The notes under the pieces: model-generated | The model's database searches: none | The model's input: only the letters and a program-made list of their open reading frames with translations | What the model was told of the DNA's origin: nothing | Made by a program: the position numbers and the translations under genes | Shown here: positions 35,426 to 44,234 of the stretch, piece by piece | Layout of the letters: every line of letters starts with the position of its first letter | Position numbering within the stretch: position 1 is the stretch's first letter | Source of the DNA: an uncultured Kiritimatiellota bacterium | Lineage (GTDB): Bacteria > Verrucomicrobiota > Kiritimatiellia > RFP12 > UBA1067 | Length of the DNA stretch: 64,000 nucleotides | NCBI GenBank assembly: GCA_934667425.1 | Contig: CAKULV010000007.1 | Location: forward strand, 11,694-75,693 | Reading direction: 5' to 3'

Positions 35426-36353
35426 AATGCTTTCGGCACTCCAAAGCGGCATACCCCTTGCGCCCCGTCCATTCGAGGAACTGGCACGTGATCTTGGCTG
35501 CGAAGAGTCGGATCTCATAGGCTGCGCCGCCGATGCCCTGGATAGCGGCAAGGCCCGCAGGTTCGGGGCGGTGTTCGATGCCCGCAGGCTTGGGTTCAAG
35601 TCGACCCTGTGCTGCGCCGGCGTCTCGGATCCCGATGCCGCCGCGAGCTTCCTTGTTCCGCGGCGCGAAGTGTCGCATTGCTATCTCAGGGAGGCTGAGG
35701 GATGCCCGAATCTCTGGTGGACCTGGAGCGCCCCTTCAGACCGCTTTGAATCTTCTGTCGCGGAGATACCGTTCCCGTTCATCTCGCTTCCGGCTACGAA
35801 GCGCTACAAGGTTGATGTTGTGTTTGGCGGCCCGACACGGCAGAGGGACGAGAGCACGGAGGACGATCTGCCGCCCCCTGACGAGATCGGCCGGAGGATA
35901 ATCCGCGCAATGCAGGGCGACACGGAGCTGCGTCCCGATTATTTCTCGCACCTGGCCGAGAAGATCGGGATAAGGGAATGGAATCTGCTTTCGACCCTTG
36001 AGATGTGGCGCCGGAGCGGAAGGCTCAAGAGGATAGGGCTGCTCCTTGACCACAGGAAGAGCGGCTACACTGCAAACGGAATGTGCTGCTTCAGGATCGA
36101 GGAAAGTACGCAGGAGGCCGGTCGAGCGCTCGCCTCGCTGGATGAGGTGTCGCATTGCTACGAGCGTCCGGCTTGCGCCGAGTTCCCGTACAACCTCTTC
36201 GCGATGATCCACTGCTCATCCATGGACGAGGCCAATGCGGGCTTTTGCGCCCTCAAGCGGCGACTGGAGGGCCTTGCATCCACGCCAACCGCCTCGGTAA
36301 TGCTCATATCTACGAAAGAGTACAAGAAGACGTCTCTTTCATTCTTCGACTGA
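35406..36353 (+). CDS. Siroheme decarboxylase-like protein (AhbA-AhbB type fusion)
   Basis: The protein has 315 residues with two Lrp/AsnC-like halves. The N-half has SALQSGIPLAPRPFEELARDLG and REVSHCYLRE. The C-half has DEVSHCYERPACAEFPYNLFAMIH, close to the AhbB signature. AhbA and AhbB convert siroheme to didecarboxysiroheme in heme or heme d1 synthesis and are normally separate subunits. No other heme gene is nearby, so it may instead be a regulator of that fold. The start is TTG 35406 with AAGGG upstream; ATG 35427 is an alternative that removes part of the first helix. Confidence 0.75.
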   Translation: MKAFRSEMLSALQSGIPLAPRPFEELARDLGCEESDLIGCAADALDSGKARRFGAVFDARRLGFKSTLCCAGVSDPDAAASFLVPRREVSHCYLREAEGCPNLWWTWSAPSDRFESSVAEIPFPFISLPATKRYKVDVVFGGPTRQRDESTEDDLPPPDEIGRRIIRAMQGDTELRPDYFSHLAEKIGIREWNLLSTLEMWRRSGRLKRIGLLLDHRKSGYTANGMCCFRIEESTQEAGRALASLDEVSHCYERPACAEFPYNLFAMIHCSSMDEANAGFCALKRRLEGLASTPTASVMLISTKEYKKTSLSFFD

Positions 36354-36386
36354 ATGCCCGTGTCGGTTGTGCAGGAGTATCAAGCC

Positions 36387-36839
36387 ATGGATTTTTCCGT
36401 AGTTCTTGTCAGACCGGAGATACCCCATAACACCGGGGCCATAGGACGACTCTGCGTCGGGCTTGGCATCCCGCTCCATCTGGTGCGTCCTCTCGGCTTC
36501 CGTCTTGACGACAGGTCCATCCAACGTGCGGGCCTCGACTATTGGAAGAGCCTTGATGTCGCCATCCATGACACGTGGGAGGAATACCTTTCGGCGGCAA
36601 GGCCGACTCGTCTCCTGATGCTTTCGACGCATGGCGAGCGTTCGCTGTATGAATGCGCATTCCGGAAGGGGGACGCGCTTGTGTTCGGGAACGAAAGTTC
36701 GGGATTGCCGGAAGAGATGTACGAACGCTATCGGGAATCACTGTTCAGGATCCCCATGCCCGGCGAGCACGCGAGATCGATAAACCTCGCGAACTCGGTG
36801 GCGATAGCCGCCTATGAATGCTTCCGGCAGCTGATGTGA
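36387..36839 (+). CDS. trmL: tRNA (cytidine/uridine-34-2'-O)-methyltransferase
   Basis: The protein has 150 residues. It is a SPOUT enzyme that methylates the wobble ribose of tRNA-Leu in E. coli. Motifs include VVLVRPEIPHNTGAIGRLC, LGIPLHLVRPLGFRLDD, then LVFGNESSGLP and PMPGEHARSINLANSVAIAAYE, which form the trefoil knot. I chose ATG 36387 because AGGAG lies 9 nt upstream; an in-frame ATG at 36354 directly follows the previous stop. Confidence 0.93.
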   Translation: MDFSVVLVRPEIPHNTGAIGRLCVGLGIPLHLVRPLGFRLDDRSIQRAGLDYWKSLDVAIHDTWEEYLSAARPTRLLMLSTHGERSLYECAFRKGDALVFGNESSGLPEEMYERYRESLFRIPMPGEHARSINLANSVAIAAYECFRQLM

Positions 36840-36863
36840 ATGGAATCGCGAATCCAACAACTG

Positions 36864-36872
36864 TGATATAAT
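36864..36872 (+). promoter_or_regulatory. Extended -10 promoter
   Basis: TGATATAAT, 58 nt before the ATG of the nuclease gene. No -35 match. Confidence 0.55.
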
Positions 36873-36930
36873 AAAGGACACTGTGGGCGTGGCTGCCATT
36901 TGCCCGCATGGACGTCAGTGAAGGTGTGAC

Positions 36931-37863
36931 ATGAACCCAAACACAAATCTTTTCGCAACGGCATCTCTTGCATTCTTCTGTTCGCTGTGCTTGGCGGCAT
37001 CCGCCCGCCCGGCCAAGGCGGACATAAGAATCGCCACCTATAACATACGGTTGGAGAATGGCGACAAGGGCACTCCAAACGCATGGGCGGAGCGGAAGAG
37101 CGATCTCGTTGATTTGATCCGCAGGCTCGATCTTGATGCCTTTGGCCTACAGGAGGTTTGCCCCGGGCAGGCTGCGTTCATAAAAGGCAGCCTTCCGGAA
37201 TTCGCCCTTGTAGGCGAGCATCGGAATGCCGATAGGGTGTCTGGGGAGGCGTCTCCAGTGCTGTATCGCAAGGATCGCTTTGAAGCCATGAAGAGTGGTA
37301 CGTTCTGGCTGTCGGAAACGCCGGATGTGCCAGGGTTGAAAGGATGGGGGGCGGCGTGCCCTCGCGTGTGCTCCTGGATGCTGCTAAGGGACAAGGTGAC
37401 CGGGAAGGCCTTTTGCTTCGCGAATGCGCACACCGACCACGTAAGTGCTCTCGCGAGAAGGGAGGGAATGCTTTTGATCGTTCGCCGTATGCGTGAATTC
37501 GCTCCGGACGGAACGCCAATCGTCTTTACCGGAGACCATAATTGCACGGAAAGCGATGAGCCTGCGGTTGCCGTGTCGAAGATCCTGAAGAACGCCATCC
37601 ATGTCAGTGAATCCGCGCCTACGGGACCTTGGCGCACATTTACCGGATGGGCGTGGCGCGATTCCGAGTTCCCGATATCTGAAGCGCTCGGGCTAAAGCC
37701 GGAAGACCGCGAAAGGCAGCCTTATGGGCCAAGGATCGACTACATCTACGTCTCTGCCGGCATCAGGGTGAAGTCATGTGCGACATGGGCCGATTCCAGG
37801 CCGGGAACAAAGCTATATCCTTCCGATCACTTTCCGGTCACGGCGGTGATCGAGCTGCCGTGA
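36931..37863 (+). CDS. Secreted endonuclease/exonuclease/phosphatase-family protein
   Basis: The protein has 310 residues with a signal peptide (ASLAFFCSLCLAASARPAKA). The EEP fold is clear: ATYNIRLENGDKGTPNAW, LQEVCPGQ (metal Glu), ANAHTDHVS, then FTGDHNCTESD, GPRIDYIYVS and SDHFPVTAVIEL. The usual GDFN reads GDHN here. Targets could be nucleic acid, phospholipid or sugar phosphate; secretion favours nutrient scavenging. Confidence 0.88.
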   Translation: MNPNTNLFATASLAFFCSLCLAASARPAKADIRIATYNIRLENGDKGTPNAWAERKSDLVDLIRRLDLDAFGLQEVCPGQAAFIKGSLPEFALVGEHRNADRVSGEASPVLYRKDRFEAMKSGTFWLSETPDVPGLKGWGAACPRVCSWMLLRDKVTGKAFCFANAHTDHVSALARREGMLLIVRRMREFAPDGTPIVFTGDHNCTESDEPAVAVSKILKNAIHVSESAPTGPWRTFTGWAWRDSEFPISEALGLKPEDRERQPYGPRIDYIYVSAGIRVKSCATWADSRPGTKLYPSDHFPVTAVIELP

Positions 37864-37929
37864 CACATTGCCAAGCATCGGGTCTCATGTTGCAGAGAGT
37901 TGCGTCTTGATTGGAGGTGATGAGTGGTG

Positions 37930-38967
37930 ATGACGGCGGTTAATACTGTCAGGGGTGAGCCGGGGCCGGAGAAGATGGCCCGGATAGGGCACGGGTGTCC
38001 CGTGGATGTTGCGCACAGGCCAGGCAGGCCGCCGCGGGTGTCCGTAATCGTCCCGACATACAATCGTGCTCAAATGGTGTGCGCATGCGTGGATAGCGTC
38101 CTGAAGAGCGACTGGCCGGACTTTGAGGTCATCGTGGCTGATGACTGCTCCCCGGATGACACGCGCCGCATGGTGGAGGAACGCTACCGTTCCGACGAGC
38201 GCGTCAAGTATACGCGGACGGAGCGCAATTCGCTGACATCGGGAGCGCGCAACCAGGGTGCGCGATGCGCGACCGGCGACTACTACTTCTTCCTTGACGA
38301 CGACAACCTCATCGAGCCGGACTGCATAACGGAACTGCTGGCGGTCTTCGGGCGGCATCCATCAGCCGCGTTCGTGGCGCCCTTGACGGTGCATGGCGCG
38401 GAGGGCGGGAACCGTCCAGTGTGGACGACCGGATCCTACTACAATCCGTGGACTTCCCAGGGAAGGGACGCGACACCGCCGAACTGTCGTCTGAACAGCC
38501 TGCCGGAAGGTCTTGAATGGCCGACATCCTACAGCCCAAACGCCTTCATGACGACAAAGGCGGCGTTTGAGCAGGTGAACGGCTTCGATGAGGGCTACGG
38601 AATGCAGTTCGACGAGGCGGATTTCGGCATACGCGTGACGAAACAGGTGGGCGGGGGGTGGATCTCGTCGCGTGCCCGCACCAACCATCTTGGCTACGTC
38701 GAGGCGGACAAGAAGGCTCCCCTGCGTGGACTCGGCATTGAGCGTCCGAAGCGTGCCTACACGTTCGGGCGCAACCGCATGAAGTTCGCCCGTCGCCATT
38801 TCAGGTGGTACCAGGCTGTTGTCGTCATGCTGACGTTCGCCCCAATGACGGCGTGCTACTATCTCCTTCTGGCCATGCGGCACGGTGCGCCGCTTTGCGG
38901 ACTTGCGTATGCAGGAGGAACGCTTGCGGGAATCTGCGGTCTCTACCGCACAATCGGGTTCAGGTGA
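37930..38967 (+). CDS. Family 2 glycosyltransferase with C-terminal hydrophobic segment
   Basis: The protein has 345 residues. GT2 motifs are PRVSVIVPTYNRAQMV, VIVADDCSPDDT, FLDDDNLIEPD (DxD) and VNGFDEGYGMQFDEADFGIRV. A hydrophobic C-terminus (about 290-330) may hold it to the membrane. GGAGGTGAT lies just upstream and fits ATG 37930; GTG 37924 is too close to it. First gene of a polysaccharide locus. Confidence 0.9.
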   Translation: MTAVNTVRGEPGPEKMARIGHGCPVDVAHRPGRPPRVSVIVPTYNRAQMVCACVDSVLKSDWPDFEVIVADDCSPDDTRRMVEERYRSDERVKYTRTERNSLTSGARNQGARCATGDYYFFLDDDNLIEPDCITELLAVFGRHPSAAFVAPLTVHGAEGGNRPVWTTGSYYNPWTSQGRDATPPNCRLNSLPEGLEWPTSYSPNAFMTTKAAFEQVNGFDEGYGMQFDEADFGIRVTKQVGGGWISSRARTNHLGYVEADKKAPLRGLGIERPKRAYTFGRNRMKFARRHFRWYQAVVVMLTFAPMTACYYLLLAMRHGAPLCGLAYAGGTLAGICGLYRTIGFR

Positions 38968-40082
38968 TGAGGCCGTTCCGCTACGAGAACGTCTTTGCGC
39001 AGGCGAGCTTCCAGTTCTGCGGGCACATCGACGAATACCTTATCGCGAACACGCGGCATCTCGCCCTTTTCTATTGCCAGCCGCGCTTTGGAGAGCATCA
39101 CCATGTCCTGCGCCGCTATGAAGAGGGGCGTCTCGTAGATGAGCGAGTCATCCGTTCGTCGCAGGGCCTTTTCGCCTACTACTGGCTATGGCTCTGGCAT
39201 CACAACGTCGAGCTTTGGCGCTTCACGCGCCATCGCCGCGAGGCGACGCTTCTTCTCTGCGGGCATCCCGTCTGCCTGTTCGGGTCCGCGCTTATGCGGC
39301 TTTTCCGCCGTGTGCGGTACGCTTACGCGATCGGCGATTATTTCCCGTCGAAGAAACTCGCCATCCGTGCCTTTGAGCGTGTCAAGAAGTTCTACCATGA
39401 CCGCGCCGATTTCGCCTATTACCTGACGGACGCCATCAACCGCCGGATGAATGGCGGCATCGTGCGTACGGATGCGGCGCACCGAACGGTAATGTGGGGC
39501 ATGAAGCCGTTCAGCGATTGCATGAAGCATCGTTCCGCTTCACGGCGCATTCTGTTCGTTGGCCTTGTGCGTCCCGGTCAGGGTGTTGGGGAAATGCTCG
39601 ATTTCCTGTCCATGCGCATTGACTTTTCGCTTGCGCTTGTGGGGGTGGCGGCAAATGGCTATGGCACGACGGTCGAACGGATGATTGCCGAACGGGGCCT
39701 CGGTAGCCGGGTCTACTTCGAGAACCGCTTCCATTCCGAACGTGAGCTTCGCGACATTGCGAAAACGTGTTTCTGCGGTCTGGCCCTATACGATACCGCT
39801 CCGGACAACTTCACGCATTATGCCGATCCCGGAAAGGTGAAGGCATATGCCGAACTTGGCCTGCCGATTGTGATGACGCGCATCTCCGACATCGTGCCGT
39901 TCATAGAGCGTTTTCATGCAGGGGAGATCGTCGATTCTTCTGTGGATGCCGGCGCGGCGGTCGAGAAGATCGCCGCAGACCCGCAGGGATACATGCAGGG
40001 CATAGAGGCGTTCAACGCCCATTTTGACTACCGTACATATTATCCGAAAGCCTATTTAGAGTGGGAGGGCCTGTGGCGGTGA
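38967..40082 (+). CDS. GT-B fold (GT4-like) glycosyltransferase
   Basis: The protein has 371 residues. The C-terminal half has the GT4 pattern RILFVGLVRPGQGVGEMLDFL, LGSRVYFENRF, and the donor-site region GKVKAYAELGLPIVMTRI. The start overlaps the previous stop by one base (TGATG). Donor and acceptor sugars cannot be told. Confidence 0.82.
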   Translation: MRPFRYENVFAQASFQFCGHIDEYLIANTRHLALFYCQPRFGEHHHVLRRYEEGRLVDERVIRSSQGLFAYYWLWLWHHNVELWRFTRHRREATLLLCGHPVCLFGSALMRLFRRVRYAYAIGDYFPSKKLAIRAFERVKKFYHDRADFAYYLTDAINRRMNGGIVRTDAAHRTVMWGMKPFSDCMKHRSASRRILFVGLVRPGQGVGEMLDFLSMRIDFSLALVGVAANGYGTTVERMIAERGLGSRVYFENRFHSERELRDIAKTCFCGLALYDTAPDNFTHYADPGKVKAYAELGLPIVMTRISDIVPFIERFHAGEIVDSSVDAGAAVEKIAADPQGYMQGIEAFNAHFDYRTYYPKAYLEWEGLWR

Positions 40083-41095
40083 GCGAAGCCCCCGTGACGG
40101 TCATCGTGACCGGACGCAACTCGGCTACGACGATCCGGCAGTGCCTCGCGTCGCTCGTGGAACAGGATTGGCCGATTGACGAAATTCTTGTCTTCGACAA
40201 CGGCTCTACGGACGGGACGCCGCAGCTTGTCAGGGAAATCGCCCGGCATGCAAGAGTTCCGCTTCGCCTGATAGACGGCGGGGCGGATGGATACATCTGC
40301 TCCGCATACAATCGCGGCGCGGCGATGGCCAGGTCGCAGATACTTGTCCTCTGCCATTCGGACGGTCAGGCGGCCTCTCCGCAAGAGCTTCGCCGTCTTG
40401 TCCAGCCGCTTGTCGCCGATCCTTCCGCCGTTGCCGCCTATCCACGCCTCCTGATGCCGCGTCAAGTTTGGGACCGCTTCCCATTCTGGCAGAAGTTCCT
40501 CTTCGTGCGGGCCGTGGGTTCCACGGCGCATTCGAGGTGCGCGATCTTCGACGCCGTGCGCCGGGACGTCTATCTCCGCGCGGGCGGCTTCAACGAGCGC
40601 ATGTTCTTCGCGGGATGCGGCATCGGCGGCGAAGACAACGATGCGCAGGTGCGCTTCGCGAAGTTCGGGAGCCAGCTGTTCACGGAGGCACGGGTCATTC
40701 ATCTGCACCGTTTCTCGTCCAACTACGGGCTGGGCGACTACCTTTCGTTCCGGGCTCTCTTGGCGCGTACCTATGGCAAGCAGCTGCGCTGGCAGCGCGG
40801 CCTTGCGGACGCGTCGGAACTGCTCTTTTTCATGCGTCCCGCCCTGGCCTTTCTGCCGCTGGCCGCGCTGGCGGGCTTCGCGGTCTCTCCCGGCTCCGGC
40901 TGGTGTGCGCTTGCCGCCGCAGTGTCTCTCCAGATCGCGTTTGCGGTTATCGTCAGCCGAAAGATGTTTACCTCTTGCGCGACGATCCTCGACCCGCGCA
41001 TCGTGGCCGTTGTCCCGGTGGCAATCTTCATGGTATACTATGAGACATTCTGGTTCTTCCACGGCCTCTTCACGCCTTTTCGCTTCAAGAAATGA
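40079..41095 (+). CDS. Family 2 glycosyltransferase
   Basis: The protein has about 338 residues. It carries VTVIVTGRNSATTIRQCLASL, VFDNGSTDGT, and the later acceptor-site segment GGFNERMFFAGCGIGGEDNDAQVR. Two or three hydrophobic helices end it. The GTG at 40079 overlaps the previous stop (GTGA); GTG 40073 and 40061 are alternatives. GGGAGG lies about 10 nt upstream. Confidence 0.88.
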   Translation: MSEAPVTVIVTGRNSATTIRQCLASLVEQDWPIDEILVFDNGSTDGTPQLVREIARHARVPLRLIDGGADGYICSAYNRGAAMARSQILVLCHSDGQAASPQELRRLVQPLVADPSAVAAYPRLLMPRQVWDRFPFWQKFLFVRAVGSTAHSRCAIFDAVRRDVYLRAGGFNERMFFAGCGIGGEDNDAQVRFAKFGSQLFTEARVIHLHRFSSNYGLGDYLSFRALLARTYGKQLRWQRGLADASELLFFMRPALAFLPLAALAGFAVSPGSGWCALAAAVSLQIAFAVIVSRKMFTSCATILDPRIVAVVPVAIFMVYYETFWFFHGLFTPFRFKK

Positions 41096-41889
41096 CCCCT
41101 CGCCTCTCCATCTGCATTCCGACCTACAATCGTCTCCCGTACCTGCGTGAGCTGATGGCAGACCTGTTGCCGCAGGTCGATGCCGTGGCTTCCGGGACTG
41201 TCGAGCTCTGCGTGAGCGACAACGCCTCGACGGACGGGACGGCCGCCTACCTGAAGACGTTGTCGAGCCCGTCGCTCCGCCACTGGACGAACAGGACGAA
41301 CGTCGGCGGCGACCCCAATTTTCTCGTGTGCATCCGTGAAGCGCATGGCGACTACGTGTGGCTCGTGGGCGATGACGACCTGACGCCGGAAGGGAGCGTT
41401 GAACGGGTGCTTCGGCTGCTTGGGCAGACGCCGGATCTCGTGATCGCCGACGAGTTTTCGGCGGAGACGAAGACCTACCCCGATTACCGTTCCTGCCTGC
41501 TGGGCGAGGCCGGGCGGAAAAGCGCTCTCGCCATCACGCACACGCTCATCACGGCCAACATCTTCCGCCGTTCGCTCTTCGACGTTTCGTTCGCGGAAGC
41601 GAAACTGTGGACGAGCTACGCGCACATGTTCGGCTTCATCGGCCATGTGAAGGGGCGCGTGGTGATCGCGCCGAACCTCATCGCGACGCGGGCGGTGCGG
41701 GCGGAGTTCGCGAAGTATCCTTCGTTTCTTTGCCTTAAGCACGCCTACTACCTGAATCATCTCGCCACGACGTTCGGCTTGCCGTCCTATCGCTGGAAGG
41801 CCGTGCGTTCGGCGTTGAACCTGCCGCTGGAGTTCGGTTCGCGCGTGAAGCACTACCTGAAGAAGGGGGTGGCCTTGTGTTCGCGGTAG
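41092..41889 (+). CDS. Family 2 glycosyltransferase
   Basis: The protein has 265 residues. It carries RLSICIPTYNRLPYLRELM, CVSDNASTDGT and WLVGDDDLTPEG, typical of short GT2 enzymes of the abequosyl/rhamnosyl-transferase sort. ATGA overlap with the previous gene. Its place in a 3,6-dideoxyhexose locus makes it a candidate for the dideoxyhexosyl transfer; that is inference. Confidence 0.88.
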   Translation: MTPRLSICIPTYNRLPYLRELMADLLPQVDAVASGTVELCVSDNASTDGTAAYLKTLSSPSLRHWTNRTNVGGDPNFLVCIREAHGDYVWLVGDDDLTPEGSVERVLRLLGQTPDLVIADEFSAETKTYPDYRSCLLGEAGRKSALAITHTLITANIFRRSLFDVSFAEAKLWTSYAHMFGFIGHVKGRVVIAPNLIATRAVRAEFAKYPSFLCLKHAYYLNHLATTFGLPSYRWKAVRSALNLPLEFGSRVKHYLKKGVALCSR

Positions 41890-43223
41890 GCCTGATGCGG
41901 AAATGCCGTGCGCGCCTCGGCGACCTCTGGTGGTACACGCTCCTTCTCTTCGCCGCCCAGCGCGTAGGCGATGTGATCAACATGTTCGTTGGGCTTTGGC
42001 TCGTGCCGAAGTACGTGCCGCAGAGCGAGCTGGGCGCGGTGCTGCCCCTCTCGCAGTTCGTATCCTTCATTGGCATCCCGCTGGCGATCGTGGCGACGCC
42101 GTTCTCGAAGTTTCTTTTGGACTATGGCGCGCGAGGGGAATACGGGAAGATAAAGTCGCTTGTGCGGGATGTCTTCATTTGCACAGGATGCCTTGCGCTG
42201 TTGACGCTCCTGTTCGCCTATGTCTGCCTGCCGTTCCTCTTCGCGCGGATGCGCGTCCCCGTCGGGAGCCTCGGGGTGCTGATTGTCGCCGTCAGCATTC
42301 TGTCGTCCGTCTCGTCTGTTTTCTCGAGCGCCGTCCAGGGGCTGAAGCTGTATTCGGCGACAGTTCTCTTCAATGTGCTTGCCGCTCCGCTCCGTCTCGT
42401 CCTCATGCTCGTGTTCATGCCGTTCCGTCCGCTTTCCGGCTATTTCGTTGGACAGGGGGCGGCTCCCGGCGTGAGCGTCGTCGGGGCGCTCTGTGTGCTG
42501 CGCAGGCATCTGGGCCGCGCCGTCAGGGCCGTTCCATATCTCAAGGAGGATGGACGCGCGATGGTGCGGTACGCCATTCCGTTTCTCGTCCTGACGGTTT
42601 TCACGAACCTCTTCAGTTCCGTGGATCTGCTTGTCATCCGGCACAGGCTCTCCGATTTCGAGTCCGCCGGATACTACATGATCTCCCGTTTCACGGACAT
42701 ATCCTCCTACCTCGGTTCGGCGTTCGTCGTTTTCCTGTTCCCCATGGTGGCCGGGCTGAAGGCGAATTCCTCCGACGGGCGCAGAACGCTGGTGCATTCC
42801 GTCGCAGGGACGGTCGCCAGCGGAGCCGTCGTCGCGGCTTTTCTTGGCCTTGTGGGCGATGGTCTGCTGGACCTGACGGCGGCGTGGCGCCCCTATCGGT
42901 CGATGTCCGTGTACATGACGCCGATTTGCTGCCTGAATGTCCTGATGATGGCGTGCGGCTGCTACATCTCCTATGAGACCGCGCAGGGACGGTTCGGCTT
43001 CCTGAAGTGGATGTTGCCGATTTCAGGGTTGAAGATGGTTCTTCTCTATGCGGTGACCGGGTATACGTTCTTTGCCGAGGTCCTGCCGGCGCCTCTGCTT
43101 GCCGGCCTTGCGACGTTCAATCCCTGCCGGCTGTCGTTTGTCCTCACGGTGCTGATCTGCGGGCAGGCGCTTCTGGCGCTCGTCGCGGCCGCATGTTTCC
43201 TTAGAGGCGCGCGCGGCGCGTGA
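41877..43223 (+). CDS. Polysaccharide (O-antigen) flippase, Wzx-like
   Basis: The protein has 448 residues with about 12-14 hydrophobic segments in the MATE/PST arrangement, including LVPKYVPQSELGAVLPLSQ and DLLVIRHRLSDFESAGYYMISR. It would move lipid-linked repeat units to the periplasm. The start is GTG 41877 after AAGAAGGGGG; ATG 41895 is possible. It converges on and overlaps the fucosyltransferase gene by 23 nt. Confidence 0.85.
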   Translation: MFAVGLMRKCRARLGDLWWYTLLLFAAQRVGDVINMFVGLWLVPKYVPQSELGAVLPLSQFVSFIGIPLAIVATPFSKFLLDYGARGEYGKIKSLVRDVFICTGCLALLTLLFAYVCLPFLFARMRVPVGSLGVLIVAVSILSSVSSVFSSAVQGLKLYSATVLFNVLAAPLRLVLMLVFMPFRPLSGYFVGQGAAPGVSVVGALCVLRRHLGRAVRAVPYLKEDGRAMVRYAIPFLVLTVFTNLFSSVDLLVIRHRLSDFESAGYYMISRFTDISSYLGSAFVVFLFPMVAGLKANSSDGRRTLVHSVAGTVASGAVVAAFLGLVGDGLLDLTAAWRPYRSMSVYMTPICCLNVLMMACGCYISYETAQGRFGFLKWMLPISGLKMVLLYAVTGYTFFAEVLPAPLLAGLATFNPCRLSFVLTVLICGQALLALVAAACFLRGARGA

Positions 43224-44217
43224 GCCCCAGCCCGTCGGCCAGCGTGCGGAAATAGTGCTCGGTTGAGAAGAACCCGATTGCCTTTGAGCGAAGGAATCGG
43301 TCGATGGCCATGATGTGGCGGGAATGCTCTTCTTCGGACATCGAGCGGATGAATCTCTCAAGATCGTCCAGTCCGGCGAAATCGCGGAAGTCGATGAAGC
43401 AGTCGCGGGGGATGCGCCTCTCGATCCCCCTTGATCCGTAGTAGATCGGCACACAGCGCGCGCAGAAGCAGTCGAGGATCTTCTCGCTTACGTAGCCGGG
43501 CTGGGAGGCGTTGTTCTCGAAGCAGAGGGCGAACCTGTAGTTGCTGGCCTTTGCAACCTTCTCGTCCCAGCTTCCGTCAATGGGGCCGCGGTAGGATGAG
43601 ATCGCCTCTTTGCTCCAGCCGAATCCGTAGAGGTCGAAGCCGTCCCCCATCGTTGCCGAGAAATGCCTATAGGCCGCGACGCGCTGGCGGTAGGTCGACT
43701 GCGGCATGTAGCTCCACCTGTTTCGGCTAATGGCGACAAGCGTCTTTTTGTCTTGGAATCGAATGGCGGAAAAAGGATTTCGGGCATACTTCGAAGGTTC
43801 CGCGCCGACTGGGACGTTGATGGCATGGTAGCTCGGATGCTTTTGCAGCAGCCTTTCGTCCCACGTGAACACCGTGTGAAAGCGGTTGCGATAGAAGGGG
43901 ACGAAGTAGAGCGACGGATTGACGTTGTTCGGCTCGATCATCATCAAGGCCCTTTTGCGGTAGGGGATCTTTTTCAGAAGGGGATCTCGCAGGGCGTAGC
44001 GCCAGCTGTAGTCGAAGTAGAGGACGGCCTTGACCTGATCCGATGACGCATCTACGGCATCCCACGTGTGGACTTCGGCATCGTAATGAGCCTCGATCCA
44101 CTCCTTGAACGCGATGACGAAGCCTCTTGCGAAGAGGTCGGCCTTCCTGCGGTCGAACACCGCGTCGTTGCGCTCGTCTTCGCCGAAATAATAGTTGATG
44201 CCGAGAATGTCCTTCAT
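43201..44217 (-). CDS. GT10-type alpha-fucosyltransferase
   Basis: The protein has 338 residues. The conserved donor-binding segment FALCFENNASQPGYVSEKI, then CARCVPIYYGSRGIERRIPRDCFID, marks GT10 alpha-1,3/4-fucosyltransferases that use GDP-fucose. No GDP-fucose synthesis genes are in the window. I chose ATG 44217; an ATG at 44235 overlaps the previous stop as TAATG and may be the coupled start. It is the last gene of the minus-strand sugar operon. Confidence 0.85.
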   Translation of the reverse strand: MKDILGINYYFGEDERNDAVFDRRKADLFARGFVIAFKEWIEAHYDAEVHTWDAVDASSDQVKAVLYFDYSWRYALRDPLLKKIPYRKRALMMIEPNNVNPSLYFVPFYRNRFHTVFTWDERLLQKHPSYHAINVPVGAEPSKYARNPFSAIRFQDKKTLVAISRNRWSYMPQSTYRQRVAAYRHFSATMGDGFDLYGFGWSKEAISSYRGPIDGSWDEKVAKASNYRFALCFENNASQPGYVSEKILDCFCARCVPIYYGSRGIERRIPRDCFIDFRDFAGLDDLERFIRSMSEEEHSRHIMAIDRFLRSKAIGFFSTEHYFRTLADGLGLTRRARL

Positions 44218-44234
44218 GGTGGATCCGGTGAGCA

